Assembly (NCBI RefSeq): GCF_027887165.1
Contig: NC_077230.1
Coordinates: 327,778,415-327,842,414, forward strand
Origin: Monodelphis domestica
Taxonomy: Eukaryota > Chordata > Mammalia > Didelphimorphia > Didelphidae
DNA: 64,000 bases
Direction of reading: 5' to 3'
The stretch's first letter is position 1. Each line of letters starts with the position of its first letter. Below the pieces are notes generated by a model, which made no database searches, had not been told where the DNA came from, and saw only the letters and a program-made list of their open reading frames with translations. Below, piece by piece: positions 9,670 through 21,080 of the stretch. Position numbers and translations under genes: made by a program.

Positions 9670-12600
9670 CTAGATGACAGTGATTAAACCTTTGTCAGAG
9701 GTTTTTGTTATGAAGGTTGTTTTCCAATTTGTTGCTTCCCTTCTGATTTTAGTTACATTGGTTTTGTTTGTACAAAAACTTTTTAATTTGATGTAGTCAA
9801 AATTAGTTATTTTACATTTTGTGGCTCTTTCTAAGTCTTGCTTGGTTTTAAAATCTTTCCTTTCCCAAAGGTCTGACATGCATACAATTCTGTGTTCATA
9901 TAATTTACTTATTGTTTCCTTCTTTACATTCAAGTCATTCACCCATTCTGAGTTTATCTTGATGTAGGGTGTGAGGTGTTGATCCAAACCTAATTTCTCC
10001 CATACTGTCTTCCACTTTTCCCAGCACTTTTTATTAAATAGTGGATTTTTGTCCCAAAGGCTGGGGTCTTTGGGTTTGTCATAGACTGTCTTGATGAGGT
10101 CACTTACCCCAAGGCTATTCCACTGATCCTCCTTTCTGTCTCTTAGCCAGTACCAAATTGTTTTGATGAACACTGCTTTATAATATAGTTTGAGATCTGG
10201 GACTGTAAGGCCACCTTCTTTTGTATTTTATTTTCATTATTTCCCTGGATATCCTTGATCTTTTGTTCTTCCAAATGAACTTTGTTATGGTTTTTTCTAG
10301 TTCAGTAAAAAAGTTTTTTGGAAGTTCAATGGATATGGCACTAAATAGGTAGATAAGTTTGGGTAGGATGGTCATTTTTATTATATTGGCTCATCCTACC
10401 CATGAGCAGTTAATGTTTTTCTAATTGCTCAAATCTAGTTTTAGTTGTGTAGAAAGTGTTTTATAGTTGTATTCATATAGTTCCTGTGTTTGTCTTGGCA
10501 AATAGATTCCTAAGTACTTTATATTGTCTGAGGTGATTTTGAATGGAATTTCTCTTTCTAATTCCTGCTGCTGAGATGTGTTAGAGATATATAGAAATGC
10601 TCATGACTTATGTGGGTTTATTTTGTATACTGCAACTTTACTAAAGTTGTTGATTATTTCCACTAGCTTTTTAGTTGATTCTCTAGGATCTGTTAAGTAG
10701 ACCATCATGTCATCCACAAAGAGTGATAGTTTGGTCTCCTCACTGCTGATTTTAATACCCTCAATTTCTTTTTCTTCTCTAATTGCTACTGCTAGTATTT
10801 CTAGTACAATGTTAAATAATAGTGGTGATAATGGGCATCCTTGTTTCACTCCTGATCTTATTGAGAGTTTATCCCCATTGCAGATGATGTTGCCTGATGG
10901 TTTTAGATAGATACTGTTTATTATTTTTAGGAAAGATCCTTCTATTCCTATACTTTTTAGTGTTTTCAATAGGAATGGGTGCTGTATTTTGTCAAAGGCT
11001 TTTTCTGCGTCTATTAAGATAATCATGTCATTTTTTTTTGGATTACTTGTTGATATGGTCAATTATGTGGATGGTTTTCCTGATATTGAACCACACTTGC
11101 ATTCCTGGTATAAATCCTACCTGTTCAAAGTGAATAACCCTCATAATGACTTGCTGGAGTCTTTTTGCTAGTATCTTGCTTAAGATTTTTGCATCTATGT
11201 GCCTTAAGGAGATTGGTCTGTAGTTTTCTTTCTCTATTTTTTGGCCTGCCTGGCTTTAGGATCAATACCATATTTGTGTCATGAAATGAATTTAGTAGAA
11301 CTCTCTCTTTGCTTATTATGTCAAATAGTTTGTATAGTATTGGGATTAGCTGTTCTTTGAATGTTTGATAGAATTCACTTGTGAATCCATCAGGCCCTGG
11401 GAATTATTTCTTAGGGAGTTCTTTGATGGCCTGTTCAATTTCTTTTTCTGATATGGGATTATTTAAGAATTCTACTCCTTCTTCTGTTAATCTAGGCAAT
11501 TTATATTTTTGTAAATATTCATCCATAGCACCTAGATTGGCATATTTATTGCCATATAACTGGGCAAAATAGTTTTTAATGATTGCCTTAATTTCCTCTT
11601 CATTGGAGGTGAATTCTCCCTTTCCATCCCTAATACTGTTAATTTGATTTTCTTCTTTCCTCTTTTTTATTAGATTGACCAGTATTTTGTCTATTTTGTT
11701 TGTTTTTTTCAAAATACCAGCTTCTACTCTTATTTATTAGTTCAATAGTTCTATCACTTTCAATTTTATTAATTTCTCCCTTAATTTTTAGAATCTCTAA
11801 TTTGGTTTTCTTCTGGGGATTTTTAATTTGTTCGCTTTCAAGTTTTTTGATTTGCATGTCCAATTCATTGATCTCTGCCCTCCCTAATTTGTTAATATAT
11901 GAATTCAAGGATATAAAATTTCCCCCAAGTACTGCTTTGGCTGAATCCCATAGAGTTTGAGAGGATGTCTCATCATTGTCATTTTCTTCAATTAAATTAT
12001 TGTTTCTATGATTTGTTCTCTGATTAGTCAATTTTGGAGAATCATATTATTTAATTTCCAATTAGTTTTTGATTTAGCTCTCCATGTACCCTTACTGATC
12101 ATTATTTTTATTGCCTTATGATCTGAAAAGGTTGCATTTCTTATTTTTGCTTTTCTGCAGTTGTATGCCATGTTTTTATGACCTAGTATATGGCCAATCT
12201 TTGTGAATGTACCATGTGCTGCTGAAAAGAAGGTGTACTCCTTTTTGTCCCTATTTATTTTTCTCCATATATCTACTAACTCTAATTTTTCTAAGATTTC
12301 ATTCACCTCTTTTACCTCTTTCTTATTTATTTTTTGATTTGATGTATCTAAATTTGATAGAGGTAGGTTCACGTCTCCTACTAGTACAGTTTTACTATCT
12401 ATTTCCTCCTTCAGTTCTACTAGTTTCTCCATTAGAAATTTGGATGCTATGCCATTTGGTGCATACATGTTGATTAGCGATATTTCTTCATTATTTATAC
12501 TCCCTTTTATCAGGATGTAATTACCTTCCCTATTCCTTTTAATCAGGTCTATTTTTACTTTGGCTTTGTCAGATATCATGATTGCAACTCCTGCCTTCTT

Positions 12601-12796
12601 TCTGTCAATTGAGACCCAATAGGTCTTGTTCCACCCTTTAATTCTGACCTTGAGAGTATCTACACGCCTCATGTGTGTTTCTTGTAGATAACATATGGTA
12701 GGATTCTGGATTCTAATCCATTCTCCTATTCATCTATGTTTTATGGGTGAGTTCATCCCATTCAAGTTCAAAGTCATGATTGTCACTTTTGAATTC
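9670..12796 (-). pseudogene. L1 copy A ORF2 remnant (endonuclease and reverse transcriptase)
   Basis: ORF2 nicks target DNA and copies L1 RNA at the nick. Six open pieces cover it (about 12672-12028, 12031-11639, 11712-11404, 11062-10601, 10375-10178, 10173-9670), with stops and frameshifts between them. The endonuclease piece keeps the SDHKAI motif. The reverse transcriptase catalytic box reads FVDD instead of FADD (about 10715), a change that adds to the loss of function. The C-terminal Cys-rich segment is deleted with the 3' end. It cannot encode a working protein. Confidence 0.9.
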
Positions 12797-13504
12797 CCTA
12801 GCATTTTGATATCCTCTCCTATTCTGACCTTTCTTCTTGTGCTATATCCTTTTAAACCAGTGGTTTACTTTTAGTCAGCCCACCTATTCCCTTCCCTTAA
12901 TATTCTTCCCTTTCTCGCCCCTCTCTTTTTGTTCCCTTCTTGTTATTTAGAGTCTGTTAAGTACCCTCCTCCCTCTCCTTCCCTCCCCTTTTTTATTTTT
13001 TGAGCTCCCTCCCTCCTACTTCCCTTAGTTTCCCCTTCTTCCTTTCCCTATAGGGTAAGATAGACTTCAAGATCCCAATGGCTCTAGATGCTCTTCCCTC
13101 TCAGAATTGGTTTCACTGAGAGTAATATTAGGGTATCACCTATTAGCACTCTCTTCCTCTCTCTCTTAAAAGAGTATTCTTCCCTTCCCCTTCCCATGTG
13201 TATCTTTGTGTGACAAAGATTATTCTATTTATTTTATTTCTTTAAGTATCTCTTAGCACCATCATCAATTCCCCCTCACCCTTTTCCCCCCATATCATTT
13301 TGTAGCCTTAAATGTCCCAATCTTTTCTCATAAATGATTCTTCTATTTACTATAATAATGAAAACATTTTTGAGTTACAAATAACATTTTCCCATACATT
13401 AATATATATAATTTGATTTAATTGTAGCCCTTAAAGAAGAGAGTTTGAAATAACAACAAAAAAAAAACATTTTTCTCCTTTTCCCTCTCTTTCATATTTA
13501 CCTT

Positions 13505-14461
13505 TTCATGTTTCTCTTGATCTTTGTGTTTGGATATCAAACTTTCCATTGAGTTCTGGTCCTTACAAATACTTGGAAATCTTCTCTTTTGTTGAATGCC
13601 CATACTTTCCCCTGGAAGTATATAGTCAGTTTTGATGGATAGGTGATTCTTGGTTGAAGACCCAGGTCTCTTGCCTTTCTGAATATCGTGTTCCAGGCCT
13701 TGTGGTCTTTTAGTGTTGAAGCTGCCAGGTCTTGTGTGAACCTGATTGGTGCTCCTTGGTATCTGAATTATTTCTTTTTGGTTTCTTACAGGATTCTCTA
13801 CTTAGCTTGAAAGCTCTGGAATTTGGAAATTACATTTCTGGAAGTTGTTTTTTGGGGGTTTAGTATAGAGGGTGTTCTATGAACTCTTTCAATGTCAAAT
13901 TTTCCCCATTGTTCTAGAACTTCAGGGCAGTTTTCTTGGATGATCTCTTGTAGTATGGTGTCAAGGTTCCTGTTTATTTCTTGATTTTCAGGTAGAACAG
14001 TGATTCTTAAATTGTTTCTCCTTCCTCTGTTTTCCTGATCTGTCACCTTGTCAGTGAGATATTTTATGCTTTCTTCTATTGTATCAGTCTTTTGACTTTT
14101 GTTTATTAATTCTTGCTGTTTTGCAAGATCATTGGTTTCCAGTTGCTTAATTCTGGTCCTTATGGCCTTGTTTTCTGCTTTAATCTTTTGGCATTCAGCT
14201 ATGATTTCTTCATTTTTTCTTTGAACCATTTTCCATTTCTGTTTCCAGAGGGCTTCCATCTTTTTGGTGATATGCTCCATTTGAGACTCTTCCAGGGCTT
14301 AAGGACAATTTCTGGTGGTTTTTTTTTTTTGCCTTTGTTTGAGTTTTGTCCAGTATTTCCTCTGTAGCCTGAGTTTTTCCTCCGTAAAATTCTTGAGGGT
14401 AATGGCTTTCTTTTTTAGATTTTTTGGAGGGATTTTAAGGCTCCTGTGCACAATTAGCCAT
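13505..14461 (-). pseudogene. L1 copy A ORF1 remnant (RNA-binding chaperone)
   Basis: The expected ATG is at 14461-14459, but an in-frame stop follows within about ten codons. The largest open piece (14280-13798, 160 codons) has the coiled coil (heptads between MEHITKK and DQENRG) and the start of the RNA-recognition domain (GRRNNLRITVLPE). The C-terminal end (complement of about 13505-13620) continues in another frame. ORF1p normally forms trimers that coat L1 RNA; this copy is dead. Confidence 0.85.
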
Positions 14462-15172
14462 TTTTTCTGGATGTTTTCAGTTCCCTCTTTAGTTAGAAAT
14501 CAGAGTCAGCTGGACAGGTTCTTTGTGTATGGAGTTAATGAACAGAGGCAGGCTCTGGATTCTCCTCAGTCCTTTGAGACTTTTCTTGGTGCCACCCTCC
14601 AGGGGGCACTCAGGGTCTGCACTCTCTGGCCTGCCTGGTTTTCCAGTCTAGCTGCTTTTAGGGGTGGGTCCCCTCCAGTCCTAATCAATTCCCAAGGACC
14701 TAGAAGTGCCCCCTGCTCATTCTGGAGGCACTCCTTGCTTACTCTTTGGCTCTGACAGGTGCACTGGTTCCGGGCACTCTCTCAAGTGTTGGGGTTTTCT
14801 GCCTAGCTGCCTTCAGGGGTGGGTCCCCTACTGTCCTAGTCAGCTCCCAAGGATGCAGATGTGGTCACTACTCACTCCAGAGGTGCCCCCTTGCTTGTTA
14901 GTCTTGGCATGTGCTCTCTCTGGCTCTGGCTCTGTAGGTAGGGTTAGGGGAGGGTGGATTGGCTCGTGTTTGGGTGGAAGCCCTTTCACCCTCTTATAGA
15001 CTGGTAAAGCCCCAATTCCATGCACCTTCAATGCTGCGCCCCACTTTACAGCTCCTCCGCTCCTCTGAAAATGATTCTTAAGGTCTTTTGGGGTAGTCCT
15101 TATTGGTGTGTTTTGGGAAGAGTAGGTAAGCCCTGTTTATACTGCCTCCATGCTTACCCAGAAGTCCTTCAG
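14462..15172 (-). promoter_or_regulatory. L1 copy A 5' UTR with tandem ~155-bp units
   Basis: GC-rich leader upstream of ORF1. The block CTAGCTGC..AGGGGTGGGTCCCCT occurs at 14648 and again at 14803, 155 bases apart, and the similarity continues through CCCAAGGA and a later TTGCTT block. An earlier partial unit may precede them. L1 5' UTRs carry the internal pol II promoter; tandem monomer promoters are known from mouse L1. Promoter activity here is inferred. Confidence 0.6.
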
Positions 15173-16312
15173 CTTATCTTGACTTTGTTTTGCTTTTTTC
15201 AACTCAAGATCAATCTGATGAATCAGTCATTTGGGTGTCCAATCTCTGTCCTTCACCTCTTGATAAAAGGAAAGGGATGTCATGATGAAAATGTTTGGTA
15301 TTTTCCATTCCACATATAACCTATTATAAAAGTGTTATTCTGCAAGCATTTAGTTAAGAAAAAAGTAAACAATAAAAATAATTTTTCTTAAAAAAAAATC
15401 CAAACGTACATTAAGGGCATTTATCAGTCAGTATACAAGGATTCACAATGGCCACTTGCTTTTTCTTCGAATTGACAAATGCTTTTTAAAGTCAGTAGCA
15501 CAAATAAATGGCAAGTGAGTTTTAAAACCCCCTCATGTTCTTATAGTAACTGAAGCCTGAAGTGTTACACCACATAAAATTCCAATCAGTGAATACAATA
15601 CATCTTTATAGGTTATTTTCTGTCCTTGTTATTTGAGAGGAACTGAGATACTATTGTCACTATCCAAATCCTCTAGTGTATTAAAAAGTGGCAGTAGTTA
15701 CAATCATTCAATTTCAGCTCCTTTCTGGGGCTTTTTACAGTAGATTCTTAAGTATATTTCTTAATCTTGGAAACATAGCAATGACACAAATACAAAATAC
15801 TCAATTTTTTTGTCTGCTTTAAAAATATGGTCAACATACCATTTATTTGTTATTAATACAACAGTAATTTTGTGCTAAAAATTACAAACCGTTCATTCTA
15901 GGTACTTCAGTTCACAAAGAGAATCTGATAACAGTTGAAAAAATTAATACATTTCTTTTTAAAAAACTTGTACCAATTTCTTATTAAACTGAAATGACTA
16001 CAAAAGGAATGACAAATGACTTGACAAAAAATACACTAAAATTTTTGAAAATTTTAGCCAAGAGTAGTCAGAATTTCAGTTTACTATTATTTATAAATGT
16101 TATACCATATAGTTGAAGCTACCACATACAAAAAATCAAAAAAGAAATCACCTTGAAACCTAACTAAACTGCATATTCTAGGAATACAAGCTCTATAATA
16201 TAAAAAAATGTTGTACACAGTAGTTAGTTGAGAAAATCTGTTCCTTCACCTCTTGGCTTGTGAAAAACGTTTTCAAGAGTTCACTCTAAATGATTAACAA
16301 AATCTTTAACTA
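15173..16312 (-). other. Gene-poor stretch; right part may be 3' UTR of the HSBP1 retrocopy
   Basis: From about 15390 to 16312 the sequence is low in recognisable repeats and directly follows the HSBP1-like stop codon on the minus strand, so it may be retrocopied 3' UTR. No minus-strand A-tail (plus-strand T-run) or target duplication could be fixed, so the left limit is unknown. 15173-15390 holds nothing I can name. Confidence 0.35.
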
Positions 16313-16540
16313 TCACATGTAGTTGGTATTTTGTTTTCTTTCCCCTTCTATTTCTTCCACCCTTGCTTGGGTCATAAGGTCAGAGATATTTTTCTCCAAA
16401 TCATCAATGCGACTGCTCATATCATCAATTCGGCCCATTATCTGGTCTGACATGGTCTGAAAATTGTCCTGCGTCTGCTGGAGAAATGTATGAACCAGAG
16501 CGGTCAGGTCCTGTACAGTTTTGGGGGCTGACTCCACCAT
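16313..16540 (-). pseudogene. HSBP1: Intronless HSBP1-like copy (retrocopy) with intact 75-codon ORF
   Basis: The frame encodes a 75-residue protein closely like heat shock factor binding protein 1 (human protein 76 residues). HSBP1 is a small nuclear coiled-coil protein that binds the HSF1 trimerisation domain and dampens the heat shock response. PKTVQDL at residues 6-12 and the long core from about 27 to 59 ([33 protein letters not shown]) are conserved. It runs from ATG to stop in one block, whereas the parent gene in mammals is multi-exon, so it is best read as a processed copy. Changes sit mostly at the ends (MVESA start, Arg at residue 60 after TQA, altered last ten residues). No promoter was recognised. 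Whether it is expressed cannot be told from sequence. Confidence 0.85.
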
Positions 16541-16560
16541 TGCTCCAGCTCCAGACTTCT

Positions 16561-16735
16561 AAAGCACTTTTTAAAAACTAAAAATTGACAAGAATTAGGC
16601 TTTCAATTTCATTAATATTTGGAACTCTTGGATGAGGAAAAGTCTTTTGCCAATTTAGATCATCATCTTCTATGCAATTTACAGTCTTAGGGAGTTGTTG
16701 GATCAGGAGTATCAAATAATGGTAGTCTCTCAGTA
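16561..16735 (-). repeat. Dispersed repeat fragment between the retrocopy and the RTE element
   Basis: On the minus strand it contains TTTTCCTCATCCAAGAGTTC followed by AATGAAAT, resembling a block I recall as very common in marsupial and other mammalian genomes. The family was not identified. The RTE element abuts it directly. Confidence 0.4.
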
Positions 16736-16765
16736 ATCGAGAATGACGATTGTCTTTGTGCAGTT

Positions 16766-19700
16766 TCATCTACGGTGTACCCTCGTGTGGCTTTGGAGTC
16801 CAAAGGCTGAGGCGCAGAGTTTGTGGCACATGGGGCATGGGATGCCAGTTGTTATGGGAGGTGCGGTTGTGGCCCGGTGTCGGCGTTCACGCGCAACGGC
16901 AAGATGTCGACGTCGCTCATCTTCAAAGGTGGTGGCGGCATGGTGAATGTGGGTTCGCCAGATGCTTCGGTCAGAGGCAGCGAGTTCTAGTTGCTTTGGT
17001 GTAATGCCAGCCCACTTCAAGTTGGACTTTAGCTGATCCTTGAATCTTTTCTTTGGTTGGCCTTGTTTCCTGAGTCCAGCTGACAGTTCACCGTAGAATA
17101 CCTGTCTTGGTATTCGCTGTGGGTCCATGCGGATGACGTGTCTAGACCATCATAGCTGGGTTTTGAGGACCATGACTTCGATGCTGGTGGAGTTGGCTCT
17201 GTCGAGGACTTCCTGGTTGGTGATTCGGTCCTGCCATTGGATCCTCATGATTGACCAGAGAGAGCGTTGGTGGAATTGCTCCAGCTGTTTCATGTGCTTC
17301 CGGTACAGTGTCCATGTCTCGCAACTGTACAGGAGCGAGCTGAGGACCCCTGCGTTGTACACTTTGAGCTTTGTTGCAGTGCTTACACCTCTGTGTTGGA
17401 GGACTTTGCAGCGCAGCCGCCCAAGTGCCTGGCTGGCCTTTTGGATCCTGGCATTAATCTCGTGGTCTAGGGACCCATCGTTGGCGATGGTGCTGCCCAG
17501 GTACTTGAAAGTGTTGACGTTAGAAAGCTGTGTGCCGTTGATTGTAATGCACGGCTGGTTCGTTGGCCTCCCTGGTGCAGGTTGGAACAGCACCTCTGTT
17601 TTGCTGAGGCTGATAGTCAGGCCAAACAGTTTTGTTGCGGTGGAGAACCTGTCCACAATGGTTTGGAGATGATTTTCTTGGTGGGCCATGAGAACACAGT
17701 CATCTGCAAAGAGAGCTTCCAGGATGAGTCTCTCTGTTGTCCTTGTTTTTGCAGTCAGGTGGCGAAGGTCGAATAGTGAGCCATCCAGTCAGTATTTGAT
17801 GTAGAAGCCCAGGTCTAGATCCATCACAGCATGTCGTAATACTTGGGTGAAAAATAGGTTGAATAGTACCGGAGTGAGGACACAGCCTTGTTTCACGCCA
17901 TTGGAGATGTTGAAGCGATTGGAAGTCTCTCCACCAGATAGGACTTCCCCTGTCATGTCGACATGAAAGAGCTGGATCAGTTTGACGAATTTTGCTGGGC
18001 AACCGAGCTTGTTGAGGATCACCCACAATGCGTCCCTGTTCACTGTGTCAAACGCCTTTGTCAGGTCTATGAAGACAATGTAGAGACTCAGGTTCTGCTC
18101 AAGGCATTTTTCCTGCATTTGCCTCACCGTGAAGACCATATCGATGGTGCTGTGATCTGGTCAGAAGCCACATTGTGATTCAGGCAGGTTCTGCTCTGAA
18201 ACAGATGACAGGAATCTGTTGAGTATAACATGGGTGAGGATCTTTCTGGCAGTGGAGAGTAGTGAGATGCCTCTGTAGTTGTCACAGGCTGCTCGCGAGC
18301 CTTTGTTCTTGTATAGGGCTATGATGGAGGCATCTCTGTGTTCTGGGGTCATGTCTTCCTCTTCCTATATGCTGGTCAGTAGTATGTGGAATGCCTGGAG
18401 AGCCTTTCCATTTAAGGCCTTGTACACCTCGTTTGGGATCCCGTCTTTACCGGGTGCCTTGCCTGCACTCACTTGTTTAATGGCTTTTTGGACTTCCTCT
18501 ATTGAAGAAGGGACATCAAGTTGTTCAATGGAGAGGTTTTGGGGGATCTGGTCAAAGGCGCTTTGGTCGACTGAAGAGGATCAGTTGAGAAGCTGACTGA
18601 AGTGTTCTTTCCACCTGTTGCTGATGCCTTTTTTATCTTTTATGAGAGTGTCACCATCAGAGGATAGCAAGGGAGTGGTGGTGGGTTTTGATGGCCCATA
18701 GACAGTCTTGAGGGCACTGAAAAATTGTTTGTAGTTTTTCATATCAGCAAACCACTGGATTTCTTCTGCCTTTTTTTACTACCATAGGTCTTGCACCTTC
18801 CTGATCTCATGCTGCGCCGTGGCTTGGAGAGACTTGAATCTGTCATTTTTAGGAGCAGAGTTTGGGTTATTTTCCCACTCCATAAAGGCTTTGTTCTTCT
18901 TGCACAATAGGTCTTCAATAGCAGTGTTGTTCTCGTCGAACCAGTCCTGGTGGTTGCGTTGTGTTGGGCCTAGGACTGCCTTTGATGTTTCCTTCACTGT
19001 GTCTCTGAACTGATTCCATTTCTCGGTTGAGCTTCCAGTGAGTGGTCCCTTGGCAGACAGCTTGTTGTCCAGGCAGGACTGGAATGTTTGCAAATAAGAT
19101 AGATCTCACTCACGTTGTAAAATGCGCAAACTGTCTGGACCCGTTTTGGATGGCGAGGCGCAATGCGCATTTGAAGAGTCCCTCTAACCAATCCATGGTC
19201 TGTCCAGCATTCAGCTCCTCTCATGGCTCTGGTGATCTTTACATCCTGGATGTCTCGCTGACGTACAATGATGTAGTCAATGAGATGCCACTGTTTTGAT
19301 CGTGGGTGCATCCACGTTGTTTTATATTTGTTCCCCATTCTGAACACAGTGTTCGTGATGGTGAGTTCAAACTCTGAGCATTTGCTGAGTAGCAATAGGT
19401 CGTTGTTGTTCATTTTCATTTTGCCCATGCCGTGTTTGCTGAGCACTCCTTTCCATCTTTCATGGTCCTGGCCAATGCGGGTGTTGAAGTCTCCCAGTAG
19501 TATCAGCTTGTCATTGGTGGGCACTGAGTACAGGACGGCACTCAGGTAAGAGTAGAACTGCTCGATGGTCTCCTCTGTGCTGGTCAGTGTTGGAGCATAT
19601 GCGCTGATGATTGTGGCATACCGGTCTTTCCTGAGAGGCAAACGGATCTTCATGAGCCTCTCGCTGATGCCCACAGGCAAGTCTGGCAGCTGTTTGAGCA

Positions 19701-19965
19701 AACTGGTCTTGATGGCCAGGCCAACACCGTGGATTCTGTCTTCATTTGAGGCTCTACCTTTCCAGAAGAAGGTGTATCCAGTGGTGGGTTGGCTGAGTGA
19801 TCCCTCTTCTGATAAGCATGTTTCACTTAAGGCTGCGATGTCGATGTTATATCGTGCCAGTTCTTTACCAATTAGAGCTGTTCTTCTCTCAGGTCTTGGG
19901 GTATTCTCTCTGTCAAGTAATGTCCTGATGTTCCATGCTCCTAGTAGGAGTTTCTTTGTATTTTT
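16766..19965 (-). pseudogene. RTE-type polyprotein: endonuclease, reverse transcriptase, C2H2 finger (broken)
   Basis: The endonuclease starts near 19965 (WNIRTLLDRENTPRPERR). It includes LLGDFNTRIG and a late HLIDYIIVRQRD / WTDHGLV block, the DNA-nicking domain. The frame shifts between about 19000 and 19095. The reverse transcriptase runs from about 18540: IVFIDLTKAFDTVNRDAL, NGVKQGCVLTPVLFN, then the catalytic FADD box at about 17700, intact. The C-terminus (17128-16766) ends in a C2H2 finger, CPMCHKLCASAFGLQSHTRVH (CX2CX12HX3H). In-frame stops lie at 18365-18367 (TAG), 18161-18163, 17789-17791 and 17150-17152 (all TGA), plus a stop pair near 18775. It is inactive, but the domains are very legible, so the element is not ancient. 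Confidence 0.85.
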
Positions 19966-20815
19966 TCTTTGATTTCGACTGCTTAAAGGGATGACCCACC
20001 AGCCGCAGTGTGCTGACCGGGTGTTTGTAAGGCAGGCAATGTTTGGGACACCTTTTCTAGTCCCCTCCCATGATTAGGGTGAGCAGTGCTGTCCTAGAGA
20101 GGGCTGCTCAGTCGCCCAGGATGCTGCCGAACGTCCCTGCTGCCCACAGGGCCGAGTGACCACTGGTCCGTGGGCCGCCTACGTGCAGGATCGTGACTAC
20201 AACTGCCAGTGGTCACCTCCACTTGTTGCGTCGTCACTCCCCCATCGCCACAGGTCTTGAAGAGGATGGACAGGGTTAGGATAGATGAGTGTGCACAAAG
20301 ATACTTGTGTGTGAAAGAGATTTAAGTGGAAAAGCTGATGCACAGAGACTCTCTTGGCGTTGGAAGCCTGGGTCCAGTGGCACGAAAATTTGTTACGTCT
20401 GGAGACTTCCTCAGCTGCATTGGATGGCCGTGTTGTCCTTTGTACTCCAACATGCCCTAAGCACTCCACAGTGCTTCGCTGCGTCGCCCTCTCAGCCGTT
20501 GAACCTTCTTATTGGTTTCTTCCGTGTGTTCAGCCGAAGCAGTCTTCACATGCTGGGTGAGCAAAGCCCTGGTTCACCAGGGGTCGATGACCCGATGGCT
20601 ACCCTCACAAGGTTTGGCCGACCTGTCGAAGCAGTTGCCCGGGCTTTGGCCGCTGCCACATGCTAGCAGCTACTGGGAGCCACAAGTGAGAGCTGGGTGT
20701 TAGGTGGGGGTCAGAGGCTGGAGAGCTGCCCTAGGAGAGCACGACAAGCCCTCCACACCAGAGATCCTACCCCTCCCTGAGCACCCCATACACCCCGGAG
20801 CATCAAATACACAGA
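19966..20815 (-). other. 5' leader of the RTE-type LINE
   Basis: GC- and CpG-rich sequence upstream of the endonuclease start. A 90-codon frame (20469-20197) has no motif I recognise. The composition falls to the local AT-rich level near 20815, taken as the 5' end. It may hold the element's promoter; this is inference. Confidence 0.5.
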
Positions 20816-20964
20816 CCTAAATTCATAGGAAACTGAGTATGGCCAGAATCAGACTAAAAAGTCATTGGAAAATGTTTAATAAGTGCAAACATAGTGTTCA
20901 TTTTTTATTTTTTAAGTCAATATTTAATCTGCAAGGATGTTTCTATTTGAATTTGATCCTACTC

Positions 20965-21080
20965 TTCTAGAATCCTGAGAAAGTTATGTGATTTGCCCTG
21001 GGTCCTCCAGTCAAGATGTATCAGATGTGAGATTTTAACTAAGATCTTCCTAGTTCACAGGCTAACTTCTCTTCTACACT
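20965..21080 (-). mobile_element. MIR/CORE-SINE fragment
   Basis: On the plus strand it reads as an inverted MIR: TTATGTGATTTGCCCTGGG, then TGAGATTTTAACTAAG and the CTTCTACACTAGCT end. Confidence 0.55.

Larger units (their letters stand above)
9664..15172 (-). mobile_element. L1 copy A: 5' complete, 3' end missing
   Basis: A minus-strand L1 whose 5' end lies near 15172, with the same CTTCTGGGTAA...CATG block as L1 copy B. Order along the element is a GC-rich 5' UTR (14.46-15.17 kb), ORF1 remnant, a ~0.7-kb purine-rich spacer, and ORF2 remnant. It stops at about 9664, equivalent to position ~25440 of copy B, so the last ~1.07 kb (end of ORF2, 3' UTR and A-tail) is absent. Many stops and shifts make it clearly older than copy B. 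Confidence 0.9.
16736..20815 (-). mobile_element. RTE-type LINE, nearly full length
   Basis: A ~4.1-kb minus-strand element, clearly richer in GC and CpG than its flanks. It has a leader (about 19.97-20.81 kb), one long ORF region with apurinic endonuclease-like and reverse transcriptase domains, a C-terminal C2H2 finger, and a very short 3' end without poly(A), all fitting the RTE clade. The 3' end carries GTCATTCTCGATTACTGAG on the minus strand. Boundaries come from the composition change and the end of coding similarity. The exact sub-clade (RTE, RTEX or BovB-related) was not determined. Confidence 0.8.

Noticed and set aside
14315-14755. 146-codon plus-strand frame
   Set aside because: Antisense to the L1 copy A 5' UTR and ORF1 start; low complexity and no domain.
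16313-16540. HSBP1 as an exon of the genuine gene
   Set aside because: The whole coding sequence is in one block, while the parent is multi-exon, and the site is packed with retroelements. A retrocopy is simpler.
17127-17672. 181-codon plus-strand frame
   Set aside because: It is antisense to the RTE reverse transcriptase frame, which carries the real motifs on the minus strand.
20197-20469. 90-codon frame in the RTE leader as an ORF1 protein
   Set aside because: No motif or coding signature; CpG-rich leader sequence gives such frames by chance.
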